The notes under the pieces were generated by a model. The model was not told where the DNA came from, made no database searches, and was given only the letters and a program-made list of their open reading frames with translations. A DNA stretch of 26,290 nucleotides from Echinostoma caproni (lineage: Eukaryota > Platyhelminthes > Trematoda > Plagiorchiida > Echinostomatidae): positions 1 through 26,290 of the forward strand of contig UZAN01046797.1 in the NCBI GenBank assembly GCA_900618425.1, in the 5' to 3' direction. Of this stretch, positions 1-8,246 are shown in pieces (positions within the stretch are counted from its first letter, which is position 1; the number at the start of each line of letters is the position of its first letter). Both the position numbers and the translations under genes were made by a program.

Positions 1-28
1 GGACGAGTGTAATGGGTCATACAATGTT

Positions 29-697
29 TTGGGTGCAGGGCTGAATGGAATCAACAGCCCTACTGTGCGGCTAGTTATTCTTTACGGTTTTATGACTCTA
101 AATTTGAAAGACATTTATCGTCTGGAAGTCTTCCACCGTCACTGTTTGCGTAGTTTGGCGGTAGTCAGATGGAACGAGCATATAAGTAACACCGAGGTTA
201 TCCGTCATTTATCTGGGATAGTTCGGTGTCACACCGAATTCAGACTAGTAGGCTTTCCTGATTAGGACACGTATTTCATGTACCTGGCAGTCATCTACCG
301 CACTGCACTTTATTTGCAGTTGCTGCTCCTGTTTAGAGTTCAATATATGATGCGAAGGCGAAACTTAAAGAAAATCACAAAGGTGTTAGGTGGAGTAGGT
401 GTCTCCTATGTTTCAAGCTGCTGTGCAAAAGACTTTTCCCTGTGTGGTTGGAATTAGTGAAGGACATGATATCGAACCGACAGCAGTAGCATTCATGTTT
501 TCCCTTCTTACGGGGACAGAATGTTTGAAAGGATGTGTATGCATAGCTAAATGGAGTTTTCTGTTTATTCCATTGACTTTCTCTATCTCTTCCCCTGGCT
601 CGCAATAGGCCCACTATCTAGGCAAGTTACAGATGCCAACAGTGCATGCATTGTGAGCGAAGTTCACTTCACTTTATTTCATTGAACGTTGATGATA
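29..697 (+). mobile_element. RTE-like LINE, 3' end fragment (C-terminus and 3' UTR)
   Basis: The + strand reads a degraded LINE C-terminal region: residues like LEVFHRHCLRSL and NEHISNTEV match the LEVFDxRCLRSLA and VSNxEV stretches of the better preserved copy at 21560-24208. After about 360 the frame is lost, but bases 360-600 still align with the end of that ORF and its 3' UTR (the stretch after the conserved RNRQQWRSC region). The fragment ends with a GTTGATGAT tail near 697, the same GAT-rich end seen on other copies here. It has stops and frameshifts and is a dead copy cut off by the window edge or by 5' truncation. Assignment to an RTE-like family rests on the C-terminal motifs and on the microsatellite-like tail instead of poly(A). 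Confidence 0.7.
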
Positions 698-1109
698 AAT
701 GTGGTCTATTTCACACTGAACTGATTATCACAGACTGCGCTGTTTACGACATGTGTCGAGCGCGTACTCAGACGGATAGATTGAGAAGAAAATGGTTGAA
801 AGCGGTCATTCTGTGACGTGTCTGAGGCGGTTTGCAGCCTCAACCATTCAATATCGTCGGATTCGTAGCGTTCGGGCTATTTGCGAGGGTTGGAATGAAT
901 CGATTCCCGAAACCCTGGACAATGCAACTAGACTCGCATAGTGTCCTAAATGCAGTTGTATTCCGAACTGTACCAAACTCATTCGGTTGCAGTCGTTGCA
1001 ATTGACCCCCCGTTATCCTGGGATTTAGGCTTTCCAATCCTAATAGTCCCACAGAGCCTCCTTGTAGTGTTTCGGTTTTTCCGTTTCAGTATATACAACA
1101 ACTAAACTT
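698..1109. other. No recognisable gene; possible LINE remnant
   Basis: No ORF or RNA gene here could be supported. Around 735-800 the + strand has a faint resemblance to the LINE region around RWLGHVLRM, but it is too short and broken to call. Confidence 0.3.
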
Positions 1110-1637
1110 GCACTTCCGTGCTCCGGTTTCTTGGGTTGTCTTGCCCCACCAGGTTCGTGCAATGCTGCGTAGACAACGGTGTTCAAACACCGACAGTCTA
1201 TTTCTATCCTGATTTCTTATTGGTCAGGTTTCTGAGTCATATAGCAGGACTGGCCGAACTGCTGCGCCATACACTCGGCCCTTCATAAACAGCCGGATGT
1301 CACGACGGCGCCACTGATATCTCCATAGGCAAATACCAATCGAGCCTTCTGTATGCGAGCGGACAATTCATCCGTGATGCGCCCACCGGGTGCTGCTGTT
1401 TCAAGAATTACATCGATGACAAAGTCAAATAGAAACGCAGAGGGAGTGCAACCCTGACGAACAACACTTTTCGTAGACAACTCGGGCGAAAAAGTGCCGT
1501 AAGCTTGGACTCGACTTCGACTTTTGGTAATAAGAAATCGCAAAATAAACTCCTCCGCACACCCTTCAGAGAGAGGCAGTGCCAAATTTTTGAGCGGTCG
1601 ACTGAGTTGAAAACCGCTTTCAGATCGAGTAAGATAG
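1110..1637 (-). mobile_element. RTE-like LINE fragment (reverse transcriptase palm to C-terminus), broken
   Basis: On the minus strand two overlapping frames give reverse transcriptase motif A (VSILLDLKAVFNSVDRS, near 1640-1590) and the motif B region (KSVVRQGCTPSAFLFDFVID, near 1470-1410). The catalytic YADD segment is missing: sequence jumps from ILETA to a GGRITDELSARIQKARL stretch that normally lies about 100 residues further on, so an internal deletion removed the active site. Remnants of the C-terminal LLYDSET and FEHRCLRSIARTWW motifs follow in another frame down to about 1120. Its upstream end abuts the left SINE/hammerhead arm at 1638. Non-functional. Confidence 0.75.
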
Positions 1638-1837
1638 AAACTTCAAATGGGAATTCGTCGTGTATATAGCAACTGATGCGTGAACTGAAAAGCTCGGAAG
1701 CACTGGACAACTGTTTCGACCTGGGTGGATCTCATCAGCAGTGCGAATCCATCCACCCGACTGGGGAGCGAACCCGGGACTTCATGGGTAAAACGCAAGC
1801 GTGCTACCCACTACGCCACCGAGCAGTTGATCAGACC
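1638..1837 (-). mobile_element. tRNA-headed SINE-like element with hammerhead ribozyme (left arm of inverted pair)
   Basis: Read on the minus strand from 1837, the element starts with a tRNA-like head. It has a pol III box A-like TGGCGTAGTGGG and, about 30 nt later, a box B-like GGTTCGCTCCC. The body holds a complete hammerhead motif (1744-1700) and ends with GAATTCCCATTTGAA at about 1640. The unit is 200 nt, the same length as its inverted partner at 1932-2131, with about 14 mismatches and no gaps by hand alignment. It resembles in design the known Schistosoma Sm-alpha SINE-like repeats, which combine pol III boxes and a hammerhead; homology to those is inference. Confidence 0.8.
1700..1744 (-). 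ncRNA. Minimal type I hammerhead ribozyme (left copy)
   Basis: On the minus strand: stem I 5' strand GCACTG (1744-1739), core CTGATGA (1738-1732), stem II GATC/GGTC (1731-1728 with 1721-1718, one U.G pair) with a six-base loop, core GAAA (1717-1714), then CAGTTGTC with the GUC cleavage triplet at 1708-1706, and stem I 3' strand CAGTGC (1705-1700) pairing perfectly with the 5' strand. Predicted cleavage is 3' of C1706. Stem III within one molecule is only two base pairs (A-U, C-G) closed by AGUU, so efficient cleavage would probably need dimerisation through the nearly self-complementary ACAGUUGU. All invariant core bases are present. Confidence 0.88.
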
Positions 1838-1931
1838 GTTTTTCATTTTACATTGACACGATATAGCACAACCCATCTTTGAAAGTTTGTTGCAGGCCAC
1901 GAACCCTGCTCAACGCAGCACTAGCCTCCAG
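1838..1931. other. 94-nt spacer between inverted SINE/hammerhead arms
   Basis: Unpaired centre of the inverted repeat. It shows no ORF or motif I recognise. It would be the loop if the locus were transcribed through and folded back. Confidence 0.7.
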
Positions 1932-2131
1932 GGTCTGATGAGCTGCCCGGTGGCGTATTGGGTAGCACGCTTGCGTTTTGCCCATGAAATCCCGGGTTCG
2001 TTCCCCAGTCGGGTCGATGGATTCGCGCTGCTGATGAGATCCAACCAGGTCGAAACAGCTGTCCAGTGCTTCCGAGCTTTTCAGTTCACGCTTCATTTGC
2101 TATATACACGACGAATTCCCATTTGAAATTT
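1932..2131 (+). mobile_element. tRNA-headed SINE-like element with hammerhead ribozyme (right arm of inverted pair)
   Basis: The + strand copy of the 1638-1837 element. A tRNA-like head has box A-like TGGCGTATTGG (1951-1961) and box B-like GGTTCGTTCCC (1995-2005), the spacing expected of an internal pol III promoter. A complete hammerhead follows at 2025-2069, then a shared end of GAATTCCCATTTGAAATTT at 2131. The arms are head-to-head, so both promoters would drive transcription away from the central spacer. No clear target-site duplication was found at either arm. Confidence 0.8.
2025..2069 (+). ncRNA. Minimal type I hammerhead ribozyme (right copy)
   Basis: Stem I 5' strand GCGCTG (2025-2030), core CTGATGA (2031-2037), stem II GATC (2038-2041) with GGTC (2048-2051) around loop CAACCA, core GAAA (2052-2055), CAGCT, GUC cleavage triplet (2061-2063) and stem I 3' strand CAGTGC (2064-2069), which pairs throughout with one G.U. 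Predicted cleavage is after C2063. ACAGCUGU (2055-2062) is a perfect 8-nt palindrome. Inside one molecule it gives only a two-pair stem III, but two molecules could share a stable stem III, as described for minimal hammerheads of retroelements. Core bases are intact; activity is inferred. Confidence 0.9.
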
Positions 2132-2458
2132 AAGCAAATCCTCCATTACCCACATGAAATAAGATAGAAATGAATATGGAAATAAACCTACCTTTGTGCG
2201 AGGATAATTGCAAGTAGTGGAGGATTGTCTTCTGTTTATTCATGATTTTCTTGGTATCTAGAGCGAAGGAAAGGTTGATTAAGTAACTCAAAGCCCTGTA
2301 TAGCCTTTTCTACTTGGTTGGGTCTGCTGAGGTTACTCAAAAAGTTCGAAATCGCTTTTAAATGCTCGTGAGCTTAACTTAGTTCCGATTTGTACGACAA
2401 AGTTCCAGAAACAAATATCTTCATTCATGTTTACTGATCGCGATTTCTTTCTTTACAG
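2132..2458. other. AT-rich non-coding sequence, probable intron end
   Basis: No gene is recognised. If the exon at 2459 is real, this is the 3' part of its upstream intron, ending in a pyrimidine run and TTTACAG at 2452-2458. Confidence 0.5.
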
Positions 2459-2552
2459 GAATGTCGTCGTTTGTTGTCATTGGAATCCTGCTGGTCACAC
2501 GTTGGTCTCTTGTGAACGTATGAACAAAGCAATTGTCTGGGGGGACAATTAA
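2459..2552 (+). CDS. Putative last exon of an ATG16-like autophagy WD40 protein (partial)
   Basis: A splice acceptor (TTTCTTTCTTTACAG, AG at 2457-2458) precedes an open stretch that starts with one base of a split codon and continues with codons from 2460 to a TAA at 2550-2552. It encodes about 30 residues, including CCHWNPAGHTLVSC and KAIVWGDN. The pattern W-x-P-x-G, VS, K-A-hydrophobic-hydrophobic-W and then exactly three residues before the stop resembles the end of the last WD40 blade of ATG16L1, which on membranes helps attach LC3/Atg8 to lipid. That comparison is from memory of the human protein, so treat the gene name as tentative; a WD40 C-terminus is the safer call. A poly(A) signal 257 nt after the stop supports a terminal exon. 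Upstream exons must lie left of this window. Confidence 0.5.
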
Positions 2553-2808
2553 TCTGTTCTTCCACTGTTATTTTTTTGTACTTCCATTTATCTTTCTCCC
2601 TCTTGTTCTCGGAAGACTTGTACACATTAACGCATCAATATGTATCCATTCCCTCCCTCTCCGACACACAAGCGAACCGGACGCAGACCATTCTTTGCTC
2701 TCAGTAGGACACTTGGCTTCATCTACGGACTATGTGGAAATACCTATTGACTTGACATAATCGATTTTACATGTGATTAATATTTGATTTTTTCTTATCT
2801 CATCGTGT

Positions 2809-2814
2809 AATAAA
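2809..2814 (+). promoter_or_regulatory. AATAAA poly(A) signal for the putative ATG16-like gene
   Basis: Canonical hexamer 257 nt after the TAA at 2550-2552, in an AT-rich context followed by T-rich sequence. It defines a 3' UTR of roughly 275-285 nt. Confidence 0.55.
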
Positions 2815-3204
2815 GATGATTTCATACAATTTTGTTCATTTTTTCCCTTTTAGCTTATGAAAATCTGGAGTGTTTGATTGAACAGTTCCTGAAATTTGTC
2901 TATTCCGATTGCCTGACATGAAATGCAAATTATTTGGGCGGTTTTTTACTTTTGTTTATCCTCCATGCGGATGCAGCCACCACCTATGGCGCACGGAAAT
3001 TGACGTATACTACTGAATAGTATTTAGTAGCTGAGATAAAACCAACAAAAGAAGCGCGAATTTTTTTCCGAAATTGTGATAAAAATGGCATTTTCCGGCT
3101 TCGTTTCTGTGGTGTATGACTCGAAATGACTGTATCTCCACTATCATATAATTTTTCCCACGTATTAGTGAGGCGGATTAGCGTCAGTCTATCTGGGTCC
3201 TATT
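2815..3204. other. Intergenic, nothing recognised
   Basis: AT-rich sequence with short meaningless ORFs. Confidence 0.5.
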
Positions 3205-3390
3205 CAGTTTATTTCCTTTTATTGCATGTACAAAGATACAATTTTCAGGAAGGGGAAGCGGCCAATCAAACGGCTGTCATTCAACACACAATAAGGAAAG
3301 TCGGGTGGTGGTGGTGAGATTCGAGCACACTTCCCCGAGGGCGATAATTTGGTGACGTTACCACCGGGTCATCACCATCCAGCTCAGATT
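3205..3390 (-). mobile_element. tRNA-headed SINE-like element (second family or diverged copy)
   Basis: Read on the minus strand from about 3386, a tRNA-like head has a degenerate box A (TGACCCGGTGGT) and box B-like TGCTCGAATCT. A CACCACCACC run follows, then a short body and an A-rich tail containing AATAAA near 3225-3205. The head is too degenerate at the acceptor and D stems to be a working tRNA gene. It does not share the body of the 8546-8789 SINE family or the hammerhead of the 1932-2131 family. Confidence 0.55.
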
Positions 3391-4116
3391 AGGTGTGGGA
3401 TAAAGGCAGGCCCACATGAGGAACTCGCACGGTTATGCTTAGTCGTTGCTAGTCACTGAGGTGGGACCATATAGAGAAGTAGTAGTGTGCTCATAGCACG
3501 TCCTAAAGAAAACGAAGCGCTTCTCCATGTAGTTCACTTTATGGCCCAACATACTCCTTATCTGTTTTTGAACCGCGTGGTTGAGTAGCATGCGTGCATC
3601 CTCAATACTGCCCCAAGGATTTTATCGGTTGATATTTTCGATTGACCTGTTTCTTTATCTATTCCGCATGTAATTAACGGGAATCGACACTTAGTACAAT
3701 TTTGATATTTGCACCGATTGAGTCGTAGTGATAAGGAATAACTAGGATCCGATTGTCGTTCTAGGGCATCTAATTTTTGTTCCATATTATATCAATGTGC
3801 TGCTTACAATGGCAGAGACAGCAATCATCTCATTTTTATAATTTATTGTGGTCGTTTTCCTCCGACTAGGGGGAAAATCAAAATCCTCTCATTAAACAGG
3901 CTCTGTTTTCGAGATATTTCTCCCTCTATGTCTCATTTTAAACCCAGGTTCTAGATTAGAAGTCAGCATCCCAGCACCGAGTCGGTCCTGTGGGATGTCT
4001 GTCCTCATCGAGTTTTCATATGATAGCTGTTCCTTGTGAACACTGTCTGCCTTAGTACCGATGAGGAAAGCAACTCGAGAACTTTACGTCTCTTCTTTCT
4101 CCTTTTTACTGTTTAG
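3391..4116. other. Intergenic region upstream of LSM7
   Basis: No convincing gene. A minus-strand ORF at 3785-3558 has a Cys-rich CKYQNCTKC stretch reminiscent of short Cys clusters in some retroelements, but nothing else supports it. The last 30 bases are a pyrimidine tract ending in TTTAG at 4112-4116, a strong 3' splice acceptor. The LSM7 mRNA therefore probably begins with a spliced-leader junction or a 5' UTR intron, and the promoter lies somewhere in this stretch. Confidence 0.5.
4115..4116 (+). promoter_or_regulatory. 3' splice (possible spliced-leader trans-splice) acceptor of LSM7
   Basis: A pyrimidine tract from about 4089 (TCTCTTCTTTCTCC and on) ends in GTTTAG, 11 nt before the ATG at 4128. 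No obvious matching donor is seen close upstream, which favours trans-splicing, a known mode of mRNA maturation in flatworms. A 5' UTR cis-intron remains possible. Confidence 0.6.
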
Positions 4117-4127
4117 CCAAATCGAGC

Positions 4128-4369
4128 ATGTCATCCGGAGATAAGCCAGTTGAAAAACGACGCAAGGAGTCTATCATTGATCTAAGCAAATACTTGGACA
4201 AAAGAATTCGTGTGAAATTTTCCGGCGGACGCGAAGCCACAGGGATACTAAAAGGTTGTGACAATCTCCAGAACATGGTCTTAGACTGTACCACTGAGTA
4301 CCTCCGCGATCCGGACGATCCACACCGGTTGACCGAAGACACCCGAGAACTGGGTCTGGTCGTTTGCAG
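4128..4369 (+). CDS. LSM7: LSM7 coding exon 1 (residues 1-81, phase 2 end)
   Basis: Runs from the ATG at 4128 to AG at 4368-4369, with donor GTGAGT at 4370-4375. Reading through the donor gives a stop right after VVCR, which marks the exon end. Confidence 0.96.
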
Positions 4370-7358
4370 GTGAGTATTGCTGGTTACTCACCACAATCGC
4401 GATTGATTGTTTATTTTTGTTCGTGCTGATCCGATTCTGCCCGTTGTGATCACATATTTGTAGACGTTCTTTCAAGTAAAGTAGCGTAACTCCAATAGTT
4501 TCAAACCCATGGACATTTTAAAAGAATGTTTATTAGTATTTAGTCACCACCCTGAAACAGGCAAGGTATCACCACTGTACATAGTGCTACAAATTTGTGG
4601 TGGACGCATCTGTGCTCACTTGTTTTCATATACTCTATTGTAATACCTTAAAATGACATGTTTCACATCGATCAAAGAATTTAAGTAGAATAGATTAACC
4701 CTCGTAATTTAGATTATCTTTCCTTTCCGATCAAATCAATAAAAGGAATCCGGTGTTTCAGGAATGTAAACCAGATGGTAAATGATAGAATGGCTTTTAT
4801 GTGGGATTGACCGCCCTGTCGCTTCTTCCGGAAATCNCAACGGTCGCTAGCCAAGGCGATGATCGCACAAATAATAAGCGCCCGGGTCGTTAAAGTGAGT
4901 GAAATGTAATTACCTCGATTAAGGGGCAAAACTATCTATGCCCAACGCAACCTCGAACCTCATCGTTGTTACTTTACTTCTAAGTTGAACAAATGTGCTG
5001 ATAACATCTATCTGAACACCAAAGAAGATGATCTCCACAATAGGTCGCGGTTAGTCTTGATGGAGCAATTCGATGGAACAGAGGGCTAATGGCAAACGGT
5101 TTGCCTAGCATTCCTATTTATAGTGAGAGAGGTGATTTCGTGGCTATACAGTTGAGAGGATCTCTATTTCATTCGGAATTAGGCTGTAATACCATTATTT
5201 ATCATATAATCAATGACCTAACTGACAAGAAATGGTGATATCCAGTAGCCCAGTTGAAATCATCAACGAGTACTTCACTAATATTGGTTTATCGATGAAA
5301 TCAAAAGCTGCAGGGTTGTCGACAAACGCCATGGTAGTTAGCTTTTGGATTGGGCAATGGATACGTCTGCAACCGGTGCAAAAAACCAGGTTGTTTCTTC
5401 CAAGATTACTTATCTGAGTTTGACGAACGCAGAATTAGGCGCTTTTGCCATTAAGCTCAAGTCTTGATGTTGGTACACTAGCCACGTGTGTCCTCTTTGT
5501 ATTTGGGATGCCCGTTGATTGCTCATCAAAGATCGGACCATCTCTGTGTAGCTAAAACGCTTTTGAGTGCAGCGTTTGTGGATCTCTTAACAATCGAGTT
5601 TCACCGTCTTGGTATAACATCTACGAAAGATCTTGAAAGGCCTTGATACTTTGTGGAGTGCAGAAATTGAATGTTGCGGATGTTCTTTTCAAATGCCAAA
5701 TTACAGGATACCTGTCCAAACTGTTTGAACGACTGCGTGTAAATTGGAAATTCAACTTTTCTTTGAGGTACTCTGCCTGACCTTCGTGACACCTATATTT
5801 ACCTTACAAATCGTTTCACTAACGCTGCTGTTTTCTATCGGCGACTCAAATTGGACGAAGTAATTTTCTGTTGTTGGATCTCCTAGACCCTTTCGGCCTA
5901 CTGGAAGTCATGATATCCGCACAAACTCATCGATAATGCATACGAAAGCTTGCTTGGTTGTGCTTGTTGTCAGCTTTTATCAACAGGGTGGCGTCAAGGT
6001 GAAATTTGGGTCTCCACAACAGCTGACAGTGAATCGGAATTCGTCAATAACGGCTATGAATACAGATCATTGCGATTTGCCTCACGGAAGCCAGTTGCAT
6101 TAGGGTGCGTAGGGGGAAAACAAATAGCTTGATTTGACCACCCGTTCCCATTGGTGAACAAAAATTCGCATTATTTTACACCTCTCGTTTCCCTGACCGC
6201 CTTATAATTTATGCCTGACGTGTACGGTTGACAGTGTATTGAAAAACCGGCCATACGGACTCATCGGATCAATTCAGGTAAAACCTTGGATGTATTCACA
6301 CCGTTGTATTGGCATTGTTAGTGGAAATAGCAATGCCACTGTGCTCACACCACACCTGTCTTATTGTTATATTAGATTTTAGACATGTCATGTTCAAACT
6401 ATGTAAAAGAACCAAAGTACGCCATTCACAAAAGGGGCCGTTGTGTAACCAAAAACTTTTTCGCAAGGCTGGGGGCGTGCGTACGGATACTGCCGTCCCT
6501 TAGAGGTCGATCTCAGACACTATGTCCGCGGGACAAGACTTACGTATCCGTGGTGTTCTATCCAGCCGGCGACCGTCGCAATCGGAATGTACCGTGAAAA
6601 TCCCGTACGCCTCTTCGTGGGAGGTGGGTCTGGACTCAAAATTTTTTATTCACTAGATCTAGCTGTCCTTCACCATCAATCCGTCTAGGACCCCAATGTC
6701 CACTTTGCTCACGAGATGATAGTGAGCATGTCTTCTCCTGTACAGCCCTTTAGAAAGACATCCCCAGATAGCACTTTTGGTGTGAAAATGAGCCTCCACT
6801 CACCGTCAAAGCAGCTGAGCTTTCAGAGGGCGCCATCCTATATGGTTTCGTCATGGGGGTTCCTCCATCTTACTAATTATTGCCATAAATTGTGTGGTCC
6901 GAATTAATAGTTTCTTGATTACTCCGAATCAATCTTTTTTCATTGTTTTCATCCTAAGTTTGATCATCTGGTCGATAAAAAGTAGTCTGTTACGAAATGC
7001 CCAACTCATCACAAACACCTGAGTATTTTGCCACGTATCTTATTGCCTCAGAACCAGGCAAGAAACGTTCCTCGGAAAATTGGATCGCCCTGATTCACTG
7101 CAGAGATTTTAAACCGTTTTCCACCATACGCCGAGGATACCCTTGACAGGGCTGTAGCGTCAATTCACTCTTCTGTTTTTCTTTTATTAGTTCCACAGTC
7201 GCTAACTTCCATCGGTTTTATTTTGCAGTATGCACAATAATAGTCACAATTCAAATTATTTTCTATGTTTTACTCATTCCAGAGGTCCATCTGTCGAATT
7301 GGTCTGTCCCGCCGATGGTATGGAAGCTATTGCCAACCCCTTTGTTGCGCAAGAATAA
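4128..7358 (+). CDS. LSM7: U6 snRNA-associated Sm-like protein LSm7 (join 4128-4369, 7283-7358)
   Basis: The spliced ORF of 105 codons plus TAA closely matches human LSm7 over its whole length (ESIIDLSKYLDK, VKFSGGREATGILKG, EYLRDPDD, LTEDTRELGLVVCRG, DGMEAIANPF). LSm7 is one of seven subunits of two ring complexes. Nuclear LSm2-8 binds the U-rich 3' end of U6 snRNA; cytoplasmic LSm1-7 works with Pat1 in decapping and mRNA decay. The Sm1 motif spans about residues 22-53 with the RNA-contact region CDNLQN (44-49). The Sm2 motif spans about 75-88 with the RG pair at 81-82. The single intron is phase 2 and splits codon Arg81, the R of that RG pair. Length is normal for the family (about 103 aa in human). 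The start codon follows a splice acceptor by 11 nt and gives the expected short Lys/Arg-rich N-terminus. Confidence 0.97.
4370..7282 (+). other. LSM7 intron (2913 nt) with old LINE traces
   Basis: It begins GTGAGT and ends TTACTCATTCCAG. It carries one N at 4837. Most of it is unrecognised. Near 5245-5300 the + strand reads EIINEYFTNIG, similar to the xxYFxNIG stretch just before the RT domain of non-LTR elements. Near 6680-6750 the + strand reads CPLCSRDDSEHVFSC, a C-x2-C-x6-H-x4-C pattern like the zinc-knuckle end of Jockey/CR1/R1-type LINEs. Together they suggest one or more old + strand LINE remnants, not a host gene. Confidence 0.7.
5232..6850 (+). mobile_element. Possible eroded LINE remnants inside the LSM7 intron
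   Basis: Supported only by the EINEYFTNIG-like stretch (about 5262-5300) and the CCHC-like stretch (about 6680-6750). There is no recognisable reverse transcriptase core between them. The two may belong to separate insertions. Confidence 0.3.
7283..7358 (+). CDS. LSM7: LSM7 coding exon 2 (residues 81-105 and stop)
   Basis: The acceptor CATTCCAG ends at 7282. The first base completes Arg81, followed by GPSVELVCPADGMEAI and the conserved NPF, then TAA at 7356-7358. Too short to be found as a stand-alone ORF; identified by homology to the end of LSm7. Confidence 0.96.
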
Positions 7359-7380
7359 TCCCATTATATCGTTTTGTACA

Positions 7381-7386
7381 AATAAA
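7381..7386 (+). promoter_or_regulatory. AATAAA poly(A) signal of LSM7
   Basis: Canonical hexamer starting 23 nt after the LSM7 stop codon. It gives a very short 3' UTR of about 40-50 nt. Confidence 0.85.
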
Positions 7387-8246
7387 TTTCGCAATGAAAT
7401 GTATTTGATGCCGTTGTTGCTTGAGTGATGTATTAGGTCGTGGACGGAACTGATGTCAATGTATAAAAAACAGACTCATTGTAACGAGTCACTCGAGTTT
7501 ACGTTCAAGACAACCCGAAAAGAGCAAGGCAGAGACTGAAATCCGTTACCCGACCTGCAGTTGACTGATCAGACGACGCTGGGGTAGTCCAATCACAGAG
7601 CTGTCGACTGATTTATAGTTACCATCGATCGAGTTAACGCAGTCGGTACAGAACAAGTTTGAAGAAGTGCACCATTTGTCAATGTCCGGCCGAAACTGTC
7701 GGAGGTGTCAACAACTTGAATCATTCTGTTGTGCGATTATTAGCCGTATGCAGTCGACAGTGCGCCTAGCTTGTCTTCTATTTGACCAGTACGCGTTTGT
7801 TCGTCAACCCGAAAACTCTGTTATATGAAAACGACCTGCCATTATTGTATTTTTCAACAATAAGCTAACGATAGTAATTGTTCGGAGCATTACTCAAACA
7901 GAATCATTCCTTATGAGTCTGTCCCTCAGAGTCATTGATATTGAATGGAGAAATCTATAGCGAAGTGGTATTTGCAAGTCGTGATTGACACTACTCTTTA
8001 CTGAATTCGCCATGTAACTTGGTCCCCATTACCGATTTTTCAACATCCTGCACATTTTTTCTCAAACTTTGAGGCGAATGTTATACCGACCGAGGTCGGT
8101 TGCCGTGGTGTTCGCTCATTCTTGTCTGAAGCTAAATCGGTCAACCGTCTAAGGTAAAAGGATCCTGATAACCCCTCCATAAAAACTCACTGAGGCGATA
8201 TTTGTCCCAATATGTTCCGGTAGCTGGTTGAGCACAGTGTAACGGT
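7387..8246. other. Intergenic, nothing recognised
   Basis: No coding homology or RNA gene seen. It contains a small inverted repeat, GACTC...GAGTC, near 7471-7488. Confidence 0.5.

Noticed and set aside
1936..1950. A second CTGATGAG at the start of the right SINE arm, and CTGATGA strings near 11815 and 19387
   Set aside because: None is followed by a stem II and GAAA with a GUC triplet at proper spacing; the left arm even has CTGATCA at the equivalent place. Not hammerheads.
1930..2016. Functional tRNA gene in the SINE heads (also 3314-3386, 8700-8789, 14638-14725)
   Set aside because: Box A/B-like sequences are present, but acceptor and D stems do not fold properly and the sequences continue into repeated bodies with A-rich tails or hammerheads. 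They are SINE heads.
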